The notes beneath the pieces are model-generated. The model had not been told where the DNA came from. It made no database searches and was given only the letters and a program-made list of their open reading frames with translations. From positions 39,499,611-39,563,610 of the forward strand of contig NC_041003.1 of the NCBI RefSeq assembly GCF_004193775.1: 64,000 nt of DNA, written 5' to 3'. Shown piece by piece: positions 35,300 to 46,140 of this stretch; positions within the stretch are counted from its first letter, which is position 1, and every line of letters begins with the position of its first letter. The DNA is from Glycine soja. Its lineage: Eukaryota; Streptophyta; Magnoliopsida; Fabales; Fabaceae. The position numbers were made by a program, and so were the translations under genes.

Positions 35300-35440
35300 C
35301 AGTTTGAGCGTGACAACACATTGGTTGACTTCAGTACACATTTTGAAACTAGCAGTCGCTCGACAACACATTGGTTGACTTGACTACACATTAGCGACAA
35401 CACATTGGCTGACTTGACTACACATTTACGCGTGTCTATT
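35300..35440. repeat. Three short direct repeats upstream of the accessory ORF
   Basis: CGACAACACATTGGYTGACT recurs three times (near 35312, 35362, 35396), followed by TWSAGTACACATT-type or TGACTACACATT sequence. They lie just 5' of the TATA box of the next ORF and may be promoter elements. Confidence 0.65.
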
Positions 35441-35482
35441 TTTTTGTAAACAAAGTTAAACAAAGGCTCGGTCACAACCATC

Positions 35483-35490
35483 TATATATA
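35483..35490 (+). promoter_or_regulatory. TATA box of the MULE-1 accessory ORF
   Basis: TATATATA lies 69 bp upstream of the ATG at 35559, at a plausible promoter distance. It suggests this ORF has its own promoter. Confidence 0.5.
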
Positions 35491-35558
35491 TGGCAGACTA
35501 GGCTACTAAATCACACATTATCTTGCTTTCAAATAATCTCCCAACTGATACACAAACT

Positions 35559-36380
35559 ATGGCATTTCTAGGAGAAACTAGCAGTCAGACGATTGTCAAC
35601 TCAAGGTTGGCTTTCATTTATCCAAATGGATCGATTATTCACAATGATACTGGGGTTTACTTCCAAACTTCAACTCCGGTGCCCATTCGAGTACCAAATA
35701 GGTGTGATTTTGCAAGCCTAAAAACCAGAATACACAATACCCTTCAGCTATCCGACAAACAATTTTTGGATGAAATTCACTACCGGAAGCCATTCACCGA
35801 TACAGGTAACCAAATTCGCTTTGAGTGTATCAAATTGATAAATGATGACGATGTCAACACAATGTTAATGTGTAATGATCAATTTTCTTGTGTTGGTCCG
35901 ATTGAGTTATTATGCACCGTTGGAAGAACACCAGATGGAATAATAAACTTACTTGAATGCACTATGCCTCGTATTCATGACGCGATCCTGTATTACAACG
36001 GCAAATGGAACATGCCACCGCAGAACAAATTTGTTGGTTGCGCGTTCACAGGAAAAAATCCTAAGAAATTTCAAATTCCTTCAACATGTACCATCGATGA
36101 ACTGAAGAATTTAATCAAGCAAGTTGCACCTAAAGGGATTCCCCCTCTTGGAATTCACGAATCACAAACGGTAAGACGATTGTTTTTCCGCCAACCAGCT
36201 CGGTTTGAGTATTCAGATACGGTTATAAAATATGAAATAAATGAGCTTATCACCAACGAAGAACTGCTGAAGGTGTTAGTACAATCTAACTACTGGAAAA
36301 AATATGGACCAATAGAAATTTTAGCTGTCTTTACTAAATATGTTGAAGACGAGGTCAGTGGGACGTCGCTAAACAACTGA
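35559..36380 (+). CDS. MULE-1 accessory ORF with two PB1-like repeats
   Basis: An uninterrupted 273-residue frame starts MAFLGETSSQ at the first ATG after a TATA box. It contains two similar ~120-residue units. Unit 1 (SRLAFIYPNGSIIHNDTGVY, RCDFASLKTRIHNTLQLSDK, FECIKLINDDDVNTML) and unit 2 (HDAILYYNGKWNMPP, TCTIDELKNLIKQVAP, IKYEINELITNEELLKVLV) share the layout beta-strand, 'F/T-x-x-L-K' helix and acidic 'D/EE' loop. This is like the PB1-type N-terminal domain of many MULE transposases, including MULE-A and -B here. It may be a split-off or duplicated form of that domain and may mediate protein contacts. I infer the function only from that resemblance. It lies 448 bp after the transposase-OTU stop, same strand. 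Confidence 0.75.
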   Translation: MAFLGETSSQTIVNSRLAFIYPNGSIIHNDTGVYFQTSTPVPIRVPNRCDFASLKTRIHNTLQLSDKQFLDEIHYRKPFTDTGNQIRFECIKLINDDDVNTMLMCNDQFSCVGPIELLCTVGRTPDGIINLLECTMPRIHDAILYYNGKWNMPPQNKFVGCAFTGKNPKKFQIPSTCTIDELKNLIKQVAPKGIPPLGIHESQTVRRLFFRQPARFEYSDTVIKYEINELITNEELLKVLVQSNYWKKYGPIEILAVFTKYVEDEVSGTSLNN

Positions 36381-36498
36381 ATGTCATGTTTAATTTTTTG
36401 TTTTTTCGTTGATGTAACCTTTATATGTTTACGGCATGTTTAATTCCCATAATAAAGTTGAATGCGTTGTTTCAGTGGTCCAAAAATTTATTTGTTAA

Positions 36499-38030
36499 AA
36501 GGGTTCATTTCGTATTTTTTTGGATTTTGAGGCTTTGTTTTGACGTGTTAGTTGACGGAACTGGGGAACGGGACTATTTTTTTTGGATTCTTTGACGTCC
36601 AAACATGAGAAATGGCCGCCCTCCATTGTCTCAGGGCACAGGCACACCCACGCAAAAAAATCCCAAACATGGGTACTTGAACATGGAAAAAGGGTTCATT
36701 TCTTATTTTTTTGGATTTTGAGGCTTTGTTTTCACGTGTTAGTTGACGGAACCGGGGAACGGGACTATTTTTTTTGGATTCTTTGACGTCCAAACATGAG
36801 AAATGACCGCCCTCCGTTGTCTCAGGGCACTGGCACACCCACGCAAAAAAATCCCAAACATGGGTACTTGAACATGGAAAAAGGGTTCATTTCCTATTTT
36901 TTTGGATTTTGAGGCTTTGTTTTGACGTGTTAGTTGATGGAACCGGGGAACGGGACTATTTTTTTTGGATTCTTTGACGTCCAAACATGAGAAATGGCCG
37001 CCCTCCGTTGTCTCAGAGCACTGGCACACCCACGCAAAAAAATCCCAAACATGGGTACTTGAACATGGAAAAAGGGTTCATTTCCTATTTTTTTGGATTT
37101 TGAGGCTTTGTTTTGACGTGTTAGTTGACGGAACCATGGAACGGGACTATTTTTTTTTGGATTCTTTGACGTCCAAACATGAGAAATGGCCGCCCTCCGT
37201 TGTCTCAGGGCACTGGCACACCCACGCAAAAAAATCCCAAACATGGGTACTTGAACATGGAAAAAGGGTTCATTTCCTATTTTTTTGGATTTTGAGGCTT
37301 TGTTTTGACGTCTTAGTTGACGGAACCATGGAACGGGACTATTTTTTTTGGATTCTTTGACGTCCAAACATGAGAAATGACCACCCTCTGTTGTCTCAGG
37401 GCACTGGCACACCCACGCAAAAAAATCCCAAACATGGGTACTTGAACATGGAAAAAGGGTTCATTTCCTATTTTTTTGGATTTTGAGGCTTTGTTTTGAC
37501 GTGTTAGTTGACGGAACCGGGGAACGGGACTATTTTTTTTGGATTCTTTGACGTCCAAACATGAGAAATGGCCGCCCTCCGTTGTCTCAGGGCACTGGCA
37601 CACCCACGCAAAAAAATCCCAAACATGGGTACTTGAACATGGAAAAAGGGTTCATTTCCTATTTTTTTGGATTTTGAGGCTTTGTTTTGACGTGTTAGTT
37701 GACGGAACCATGGAACGGGACTATTTTTTTTGGATTCTTTGACGTCCAAACATGAGAAATGGCTGCCCTCCGTTGTCTCAGGGCACTGGCACACCCACGC
37801 AAAAAAATCCCAAACATGGGTACTTGAACATGGAAAAAGGGTTCATTTCCTATTTTTTTGGATTTTGAGGCTTTGTTTTGACGTGTTAGTTGACGGAACC
37901 ATGGAACGGGACTATTTTTTTTGGATTCTTTGACGTCCAAACATGAGAAATGGCCGCCCTCCATTGTCTCAGGGCACAGGCACACCCACGCAAAAAAATC
38001 CCAAACATGGGTACTTGAACATGGAAAAAA
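36499..38030 (+). repeat. Eight-copy 191-bp tandem repeat inside MULE-1
   Basis: Units of 191-192 bp begin near 36499, 36690, 36881, 37072, 37264, 37455, 37646 and 37837. They differ by a few bases (for example CCGGGGAACGGG versus CCATGGAACGGG). Open frames on both strands are repeat shadows, not genes. It lies between the 3' ends of the PB1-like ORF and the convergent PMD gene. Confidence 0.95.
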
Positions 38031-38245
38031 GATTCATTTATGTAATTCTTACAAACAAAACTCATGATTCTAAAAACTTATGTTTTTTATGTAATTCTTA
38101 CAAACATGGAAAAAGGGTTCATTTATGTAATTCTTACAAACATGGGTACTTGAACATGGAAAAAGGGTTCACTTATGAATTATTAATCATTTTAAAAACT
38201 TTTATTTTTTATGTAATTCTAACAAACAAAACTCATGATTCTAGG
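38031..38245 (+). repeat. Partial, scrambled repeat pieces beside the 191-bp array
   Basis: Short modules ACATGGAAAAAGGGTTCA and ATGTAATTCTTACAAACA alternate two or three times at the right edge of the array. They look like end pieces of the repeat mixed with a second short unit. Confidence 0.7.
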
Positions 38246-38429
38246 TTCCCTTTTTTTAAAAATAAATTTAAAGCAACCGTAAACTTCGCTTAAGGACCAC
38301 AAACAATCGGAATAACAAACTATATTATAAAATAATAAACTATGCAAAACACGTCAACTATATTAAACAAAAACTGTAATAATTACAAATATTCATGTCA
38401 ACTACAACACAACAAAATAAATACAATGA

Positions 38430-40478
38430 TCAATGGTCCGTGCGGCGTCTCTGACGAGCCCTGACCGTCCCATCAGCACTGGGTCCCCCTCTCGCGATCG
38501 TCAGGCAGTCCTGCATAATGTCATATAACTCTGTGCCTGCAGTGACTATCCTAAGGTTGAGCACACGCTCCAACCTCTGTGCAATCGCCTCATATCCCTC
38601 GTAATCATCCTGTCAAAGTCAGTAAAAACATTTATTATGAAATTCAAAATAAACAACAACTCATAAAACATTAAACGCGCAAATAATCTTACCACATATG
38701 GAGGGGGGTCAAATGCCACTGGAACCTGGGGGCTGGGCGGCTGTATGTAGTCCTCAGGGTCTGCAGCTGGTGCATCCCTCTACTGGTCAGCTGCCTGGGT
38801 CGGTGTCATGAAATGGTGAGATATGCGGAAAAACCACTCAATGTAATCCGCAGATACCTGCCCAGGCACTAGACAAGGCTGACCCGCAGGTAGTAAGTGA
38901 TCCGCAAACTCAATCCACCTGTCATCTATCTGATCCTGTGACAATCGTGCACTAACAGGCGGCGGAGGGATGCTCTGGATGTAACCGAACTGGCGTACCA
39001 CCCTCTCCGGTCGAACTGTGACGATCATAGGACCCCATCTGAGCTGACCCTGGAACGATGAAATCTCCTGAAACGCCCTAACACCCCGATGCTCCGTGTA
39101 CGACAACCAGGACACATCTGTGACGGTCAAACCATCACAACGTGCCCTGTAGGGTGCTCCTGTGATGCCCTTCATGTGCGCCTTCGACGTCAACCACCGG
39201 GAAGCACGTGGGGACGTCTCCTGGTATGTATCGTCAGTCACGCACTGATGCACACTAGGGAAGTGCTCATAGATCCAGCAATACACAATAATTGAGGTTA
39301 ACATAACATAAAAACATGTTTAAATCATAATCGAACCTAACATATTAATAAACACAAAATTTACCTGAAGTAGCGTTAAGTACCCCGCAAGCTGTCGGGT
39401 GGTGGTCCTACAAGCCTCATCTAACTGGTCGTACATATGAACCAGCGCGGCAACCCCCCAAGCGTAACCACCACTATGAGCGAGGTCCCGGAAAGCGTCA
39501 AGGTGGACAACATGCACGTATGTTGCACTCTTATTAGCAAAAAGAGTGCAACCGACAAGGTGCAGCAGATAAGCGCGAGCTGCGACAATCCACCGCCGGG
39601 CCTGACATCTGGTCTCATAAATGTCACGAACCCATCCTAATCGTACATATGCTCCGCGTGTGAGTGCTGTCTCCGCTCTGGCCTCCTCCGCAGACACTTC
39701 CAGCAACTCCGTGAGCAAGAATCTGGCCTCCTCCGTAGAAAGAGCGTGGAAACTGTGCAAGGCGCCAGTGATGGGCAAATGTAGAATGGACGACACATCA
39801 TCCAATGTGATCGTCAGCTCTCCTACTGGAAGGTGGAAGGTGCTAGTCTCACTGTGCCACCTCTCCACAAATGCGGATATAAGTCCAGGATCGCCAGTAA
39901 TAACTGAACAATCTATCAGTGGACTTAATCCTGTGGCAGCCACCAGGCCTTCAATCTCAGGCACTGGCCTCCCAATCAGTGTCACCTTCCTCCCATGTGA
40001 CACTAACTTCAAATCAGGACATTCCTGATTTGAAGTACAAATTATACAATTATTAAAAAAAATTAATCATAAACAAATAAATAAACAATGACAAATAATT
40101 AACAAATTAAAATACCTGTCCACTACAAATGGCATGTGCAACATGCTCGGCAAATGATGTGAGCACTGACGGGTCACGTGGACCACCAGGGAATCCCTCT
40201 GCAGCATTATCACCATCTGACCCCTCACCACTATCAGCACCCTGTGCGTCCGCACGCATCTCAGGTGCCTCCGTAGGCTGCTCAGGGACATCATCAGTCA
40301 TGTCAGCGACGTCCTCAACCATATCACGTCCCTCCGTAGTCATCTGATGAACGCGTAGCCTACGGGCTGAGGCAGTAGGCCTACGCCTCTCGGGAACATC
40401 GCCAGCATCCTCGTCAGCAGCTCTATCTCTGCCTACAACTCTACCTATGGCACGACCTAAACCTCGTGTTCTGGCCAT
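38430..40478 (-). pseudogene. MULE-1 plant mobile domain (PMD / MAIN-like) gene
   Basis: Exons are 40478-40116, 40024-39365, ~39284-38693 and 38609-38430. The product begins MARTRGLGRAIGRVVGRDRA, a basic tail followed by an acidic stretch. The PMD core follows: GLSPLIDCSVITGDPGLISA, FVERWHSETSTFHLPVGELT, ARAYLLHLVGCTLFANKSAT, WGVAALVHMYDQLDEACR, VRQFGYIQSIP. PMD proteins occur as host nuclear factors (MAIN, MAIL1, needed for transposon silencing and meristem function) and inside MULEs. Two defects are visible: TAG at 38782-38780 (after TQAADQ, probably CAG to TAG), and no AG at the expected exon-3 acceptor before the codons CWIYEHFP. It is convergent with the transposase side. Confidence 0.85.
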
Positions 40479-40499
40479 GATCTGTAAATCATGTCGAAC

Positions 40500-41470
40500 A
40501 CGTATTTTTTTCGGTCAAAATATACACAATTTTCTTTATAAAAAATCAACTTTATTTATAAACAAATAAGACTAACTTAAATCAAATTATTTTCACACAT
40601 ACACGACCTAATTTAAAAAAAAAAATTAAACAACTTCATTTATATAAAAAAAAAACAACTAATGTAAAATAAAATTATTAATAAACATGCACAACTTAAT
40701 TTTTTTTAAAAAAATTAAACAACTTCATTTATAAAAAAAAAAACACAACTAATATAAAAATGATTCATTACTAAACATCCACAACTTAATTTTTAAAAAA
40801 AATTAAACAACTTCATTTATAAAAAAAAAACACAACTAATGTAAAAAAAATTAATTAGTAAACATCCAACTCTTAATTTAAAAAAAAAATAAGAAACTTC
40901 ATTTCTAAAAAAAAACACAACTAAATTACTTAGTAAACATCAACAAGTTAATTTTTTTTTAAAAAAAATAAACAACTTCATTTATAAAAACAAAACACAA
41001 CTAATATAAAAATAATTCATTACTAAACATCCACAACTTAATTTTTAAAAAAAATTAAACAACTAATGTAAAAAAAATTATTTAGTAAACATCCACAATT
41101 TTTTTAGTAAATAAAATACTTCATTTATAATAAAATAAACTAATTAATTATAAAAAATTAGTATTTTTATAAAACTTCCAAAACACACAACTTTAATTAT
41201 AAAAATAGACAACTTCATTTTTAAAGAGAAAACACTAATTTAAAAAAAAACAATAAACAAAAACAAACACAACTACTTTTATAAAAAAAAAATTAATTTA
41301 CAAATTAATATTTAGTAAAAATACACAATTTAAATTATAAAAAAATATGACATCAAAAACCCAAACTTCATTTTTCATAAAATCTAAAAAACAAAATAAC
41401 CAAAATAAATAAAATAATTTATTTTAAAAAAAACAAAACAATTTCTGTTTAAAAAATTTTTAAAAAAAAA
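40500..41470. repeat. AT-rich degenerate tandem repeats in MULE-1
   Basis: Modules like AAATTAAACAACTTCATTTA and AAACACAACTAATGTAAAA recur roughly every 60-75 bp from ~40610 to ~41110 and then fade into A-rich sequence. This is upstream of the PMD gene and holds no coding sequence. Confidence 0.75.
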
Positions 41471-41489
41471 ACACAAAAAAAACAAAAAA

Positions 41490-41755
41490 ACCACTTCCGG
41501 AAGAAGGGGTTCTTCCGGAAAGGTCTTCCGGAACTTTGAAAGTTCTTCCGGAAGTGCGCGTCTTCCGAAATTCTTCCGGATGAACCACTTCTTCCGGAAA
41601 GTTCCCGGAAGAGGTTTTCCGGGAGTCTTCCGGAAGAAGTGTTCTTCCGAAAGACGTTAAATTACTTCCGGAAGAACACTTCTTCCGGAAACTTTCCGGA
41701 AAAGGTTCTTCCGGAACTTCCGGAAGAACCCCTAACGGGTCTTCCGGAAGACTCC
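41490..41755. repeat. MULE-1 right subterminal palindrome array (CTTCCGGAAG)
   Basis: Many copies of TTCCGGAA occur in ~265 bp, mirroring the left end. The last ~400 bp to 42150 carry the inverted end with two copies of GCTGGGTGCACC. Confidence 0.9.
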
Positions 41756-42150
41756 GTCGTCAGCCTTTTGCGCCATTTTTTCCGGCGTCCTCTCGTCTTC
41801 TCCCCTCTCGTCTTCTACCCTAATGTTCCGTCTTCTACCCTAAGGTTCCACTAACCTAACGTTACACTAACCTACCCTAATGTAGTGCATAACAAAACCA
41901 AAGCTAAGAAGAAGGTCACCTACCTCGAAAGCAAATGGGTCCAAGGGCTGTCGGAGAAGGTCGCGGAGAAGAAGCTTGTCGGGGAAGAGAGAAGAGAAGA
42001 AGCTTTTGCGGAAGAGACTCACTGAAAAGAGAGAATGCTTCCGAAAGAGGGAAAAAATGCTTTTTATTTTTTTAAATGAAGGACAAAATTGACCTTTCAT
42101 TGAATTGCTGGGTGCACCAGCAATATTGCTGGGTGCACCTAGCATATCCC

Positions 42151-42159
42151 ATAAGATAC
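42151..42159 (+). repeat. Target-site duplication, MULE-1 right
   Basis: ATAAGATAC, a perfect match to 30781-30789. Confidence 0.92.
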
Positions 42160-42503
42160 CCAATGCAAGTTGGTACATGTTGCTAAATAATCTTTAATCT
42201 TTTTTTCTTTTTGTTGTTCTTCTCCTTTTCTCCATTACTCTACGTGTACGTATACAAGTTCCAATAAATGAAAGCATCTTAGCAACGCGTTGCCACGTTT
42301 TATTAACCCATCCTCGACTCTCATCCCATTTTACAGTTTCCCACCGTCACTTTTCCTTAACGGCGAAGCCATCGCCGAAAAGGGCACAACCGTCATTCCC
42401 ACCCCCAAACCGTTTCTTCAATTCTCCTCTCTCCCATCCCAGTAAAAAGGAGAGGAATCGAAGCTGTTCCGTTCTCATCGGAAAGGGGAAAACGGTAACG
42501 GAG
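42160..42503 (+). promoter_or_regulatory. Promoter and 5' leader of the LRAT-domain gene
   Basis: This 344-bp interval separates MULE-1 from the ATG at 42504. It becomes C/T- and GC-rich (42340-42500), as plant leaders often are. No clear TATA box was chosen. The core promoter must lie here or within the MULE-1 end. Confidence 0.5.
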
Positions 42504-43902
42504 ATGGGACTTCTGTCTAACAGGTACGCTTAGTTTCGATTCCTCCAACGTTGGTCAAAACTAAAAAACACCCGTTTTGTGGTCTTTTAAAGGTTTTTTT
42601 TATTCTGCGGTTGTTGTTGTCTGGAAAAAAAAAGAAGAACGGATTTGTTTTTTGCTGAATTGAAACAATGGATGCGCAGAGTAACTAGAGAGAGCCTGAA
42701 ACCAGGGGATCACATCTACTCTTGGAGGACTGCGTATATATATGCTCATCACGGTTCTCTCTCTTCACTTTTCTATTTTATTTTCCTTTTTTATTTTTTT
42801 GTATTATTGTTCTTCTTTCGTGTTCTCCTGCTTGTGGAGTTTGTTCGTGGTTCAAATGAAAATGAAGTAGGAGTTGCAAAAGCAGTTAATGATTTTGAAT
42901 TTTAGATTCCGTGCTTGTCTTCAACATCAGGAGATTCATAGAGTAAACTATGTTATAATTTTATTCTATTATATTGGGTAAAATGTGTCTTTAGTCTCTG
43001 TATTTTCCATAAAAAATTGGCATTACTTTAACTTTTGATCAATTTGGTTCGTGAACTTTAAAAGCAACAGTGATTTTGTCCCTCCACATAGACTGTTTTC
43101 ACTGTGATGAGGGACCGAAACCACTGATTTTGTAAAGTTCACGGACCATAAAGTTGAAGTTCGGGACTAAAAACCAAGTTTGACCGAAAGTACAGGGAGG
43201 GACTGAAAACATATTTTACCCTATTTTATTTTGTAAGGTTTTAGACCTATAGTGAAGTGTTGATATGGCCCTTGAGATACCTGTGTGGTTGCTTCTTTGA
43301 TCATTTGCTGCCATGAAAAGGGATTTCATTTTCAACTGTGTGGATTGGATTCTTATCTTCTAAAAAATAGGTCCTATAATGAACTCCATTCTTATTTCTA
43401 TTCCTAGTATTTAGATTTTTTTTCCATTATATTTGGTATTTGCGAGTTTAGAACATATATTAACTCATATATCGGTTTTGGTCGTATCTATTTTAATTTC
43501 AATTCATTTGATAACCTTATTATTTGTCAATGAAATGATAGGATTATCTGATTCGTCCAAAAAAGGCATGATAATAACTTTTTTTTGTATAACATGATTG
43601 GTCCATACAAGGCATGATAATAACTTTAAAAATTAATGGAAACATGGCCCTATTGGTGCTTTCATTTTTGTAAACCTTGAACATGGGAAAGAGAACAATA
43701 GCGAAAAGCAACACATTGGTTCAGAAGTTCCATCTTCAGGGCTTGTGCTTTGGCTTTGCATATAATATTGTATTGGAGTTATAGTGTGACTTTGCTTTAC
43801 CCTTGAAGACAAAAGAAAAGTTTCATCTTGGGAGATAAAATAACACTTGTCTTGAACATCATTAACTGCAAGGAGATAACTGGCTTCTGTGTCATGAGAA
43901 AC

Positions 43903-43933
<31 letters not shown>

Positions 43934-45478
43934 CGCCTTGCATCTCTAACCCCTATGTTTGGATTCAGAGGAAGAGAGAAATTGAGGTGAAAAAAAACTT
44001 TGTAGTTTGAGATTTTCTCTTGTTTGGTTGAAAAGAAAACAACGAAAAAATAGGGAAGATAACTCTAGAAATACATAATTTAAATTTTGTCTTCATTTCA
44101 AATTTCAAAATTTCCTTGCGTCCTCATTTTCTTGATCTTCATTTTACACTTCTTTGAGGTCTTATTTAAGTTTCTAGCACAAAATTTCATGATTAAATGA
44201 TGGTTTAGCATGATATATAATGAGACATGTATAATGAGATTAAATAGTGGACAAAACTATTCACTTTGCTTTACGGATCATGGAAATTGAAAACCATACG
44301 AGGGAGCAAGTGGTGAAGATTGTAGCTTTAGATAGAGCCAAGGTTACTAACAGAGAAGAGATTTTGAACAATTCTCTTACATTATACAATTGAACATGTG
44401 CCATGCAACTATATTTGTCAACATTGTCTTTTTTTAACAAATTAGCACAAAAATTAAATTTAGTGGAAGACAATGGTGAGCCATGTAGCTAATGCAGTAT
44501 CACAGTCAATGGTGTTTTGTAAGAGTTTTGTCTACACCCACTGTTCCTAGGAATCTCTATTTGAAGATTTCTCTATGATTTATTATTGGAGTTCTTGACA
44601 TTGCTTATTAACTATTATCTTCCTTATTTCGTACTTTCCAGTTCTCACATCCCCTCCCATTTCCCTGCTTGTGCTCTTGTTATTCGTAGAGTATCTCACT
44701 ATATTATATCTATCAAGATTGAATTATGCTTCATTTGTAGTTCATTGTCTGTGTCATGACAGAATCTTCTATTGTGTCTGAATGAATGATAGGCATCTAT
44801 GTCAGTGATGACAAAGTCATTCACTTCACTAGACGTGGCCAAGAAGTAGGAACCGGTACTGCACTAGATCTTCTCCTCATTAGTTCAGGACCAGCCAAGT
44901 CTCGAGAAAGTTGCCCTACTTGTATGGCACCCCAAGAGGAACACGGGGTTATCTCCTCATGCCTGAACTGCTTCCTAGCTGGTGGGGTCCTGTATCGGTT
45001 CGAGTATGCCGTTACCCCTGCCCTCTTCCTTGCAAAAGCCCGCGGTGGAACATGTACTCTTGCAGTCTCTGATAGTGATGATATCGTCATCCATCGAGCA
45101 AAATACCTGCTCGAAAATGGCTTTGGGTGCTATAATGTTTTCAAGAAAAACTGTGAAGACTTTGCTATCTATTGCAAAACCGGGCTCCTAGAAATCGGAC
45201 AAAGTGGCCAAGCAGTTTCCATCATAGGGGGACCTCTTGCTGCTGCTCTATCCTCGCCCCTCCGTATGGTTACTACTAACGTTTATGGAATGGCAGCGAC
45301 GGCGGTTGGAGTCTACTGTGCTAGTAGGTATATGGCAGACATTGGAATGAGGCCTAATGCGGTGAAGGTACCGGTTGAACAGTTAACCACAAGGTTGGCC
45401 ACTGGCTTGCTGCAAGTGGTTGAACCCCAAATTCCAACGAATATTTCTCGTCAATCTCCTCAGCTTGTTACTCAATGA
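42504..45478 (+). CDS. NC/LRAT-domain protein
   Basis: Exons 42504-42523, 42680-42753 and 44793-45478 join with phases kept, encoding 259 residues with no stop. The start [20 protein letters not shown] matches plant NC-domain proteins of the LRAT/NlpC-P60 fold. Catalytic-type residues are visible: His31 in AHHGIYVSDD, a following His in VIHFTRRG, and Cys152 in [12 protein letters not shown]. The Cys-rich [20 protein letters not shown] insert is typical of the plant group. A C-terminal hydrophobic stretch ([29 protein letters not shown]) could be membrane-associated. LRAT relatives are acyltransferases or phospholipases, but the plant substrate is not known to me. Intron 2 is ~2.04 kb and contains a MITE-like insertion. 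This is the only complete ordinary host gene here. Confidence 0.93.
42976..43221. mobile_element. MITE-like inverted-repeat element in intron 2
   Basis: The left end GGGTAAAATGTGTCTTTAGT pairs with the right end ACTGAAAACATATTTTACCC as imperfect inverted repeats. The interior also folds back (TTTGTAAAGTTCACGGACC versus GGTTCGTGAACTTTAAAAGC). A clear target duplication was not seen. The family was not identified. Confidence 0.6.
43902..43934 (+). repeat. (AT)n(GT)n microsatellite in intron 2
   Basis: A compound dinucleotide run, ATATATAT followed by GTGTGTGT. Confidence 0.9.
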
Positions 45479-45919
45479 TTAAGCATTGTCTTTGTTTAAA
45501 ATATATTTGCCTAAGAATGTCCCGGGTATGTGAATCACATGCTCTTCTTTTTTCAATCCGGGTCTGTAAGAGATAAATTTATTTGAATGGTGCTATGGAT
45601 TTGAATAATTTATTTTGCTGTTTGAACTTTTCTTGCACTAAGGGTCCTGGTTAGATAAACTTCTCAATAGCACTTTTATTAGAAGAAAATAAAAAGGCAA
45701 ATGAACTAAGAGTATGCAAAATTAAAACCAATTTTTGGAGAAGTTAAATGAGTGTTTTTTATAAATTAGCTTAGGTATTAGTTAATTTTAACTCACTAAA
45801 GTTTAATTTATTTTACTTTCTTATCTTCTTTATATTAGTGTTTATTGAAAAGTTTATCCAAAATTAAGAAAAGTTTATATTGGGATATATTTTCTTACAC
45901 ATTCATCTTGCATTCCTGT
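45479..45919. other. 3' flank of the LRAT-domain gene
   Basis: No further exon. This AT-rich flank should hold the poly(A) site; no single signal was decisive. Confidence 0.4.
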
Positions 45920-45921
45920 CC

Positions 45922-46109
45922 AATAGGAATAGAAATGAGCCGAACAGTTTGTCAAGGACCTTTGGCTTGGCTTATGTAAGGTTCGGCTCGCTCAACTTGT
46001 TTACTATAAAAGTCAAACTCAAGCTTTTTAAAAAGCCTTATTAGATAAAAAGGTCAAATTCAAATTATAAAAAAAAGCTTGTTAAGCTTGATAAACCGGC
46101 TTGTTTAAC

Positions 46110-46140
<31 letters not shown>

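Larger units (their letters stand above)
30790..42150 (+). mobile_element. MULE-1: 11.4-kb Mutator-like element with OTU-transposase and PMD genes
   Basis: The left end is GGGAGTTGCTACGTGCACCC. The right end, reverse complemented, is GGGATATGCTAGGTGCACCC. The 9-bp duplication ATAAGATAC flanks both. Contents from the left: TTCCGGAA-rich end, transposase-OTU gene (+), PB1-like ORF (+), 191-bp repeats, PMD gene (-), AT-rich repeats, TTCCGGAA-rich end. The perfect duplication and intact transposase indicate a fairly young, possibly autonomous element. Confidence 0.95.

Noticed and set aside
36499..38293. Many overlapping open frames on both strands
   Set aside because: They are shadows of the 191-bp tandem repeat, all with identical period, and show no known domain.
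44261..44473. 70-codon minus-strand frame in the LRAT-gene intron
   Set aside because: Neither strand shows a known domain. It is most likely intronic noise or a tiny repeat relic.
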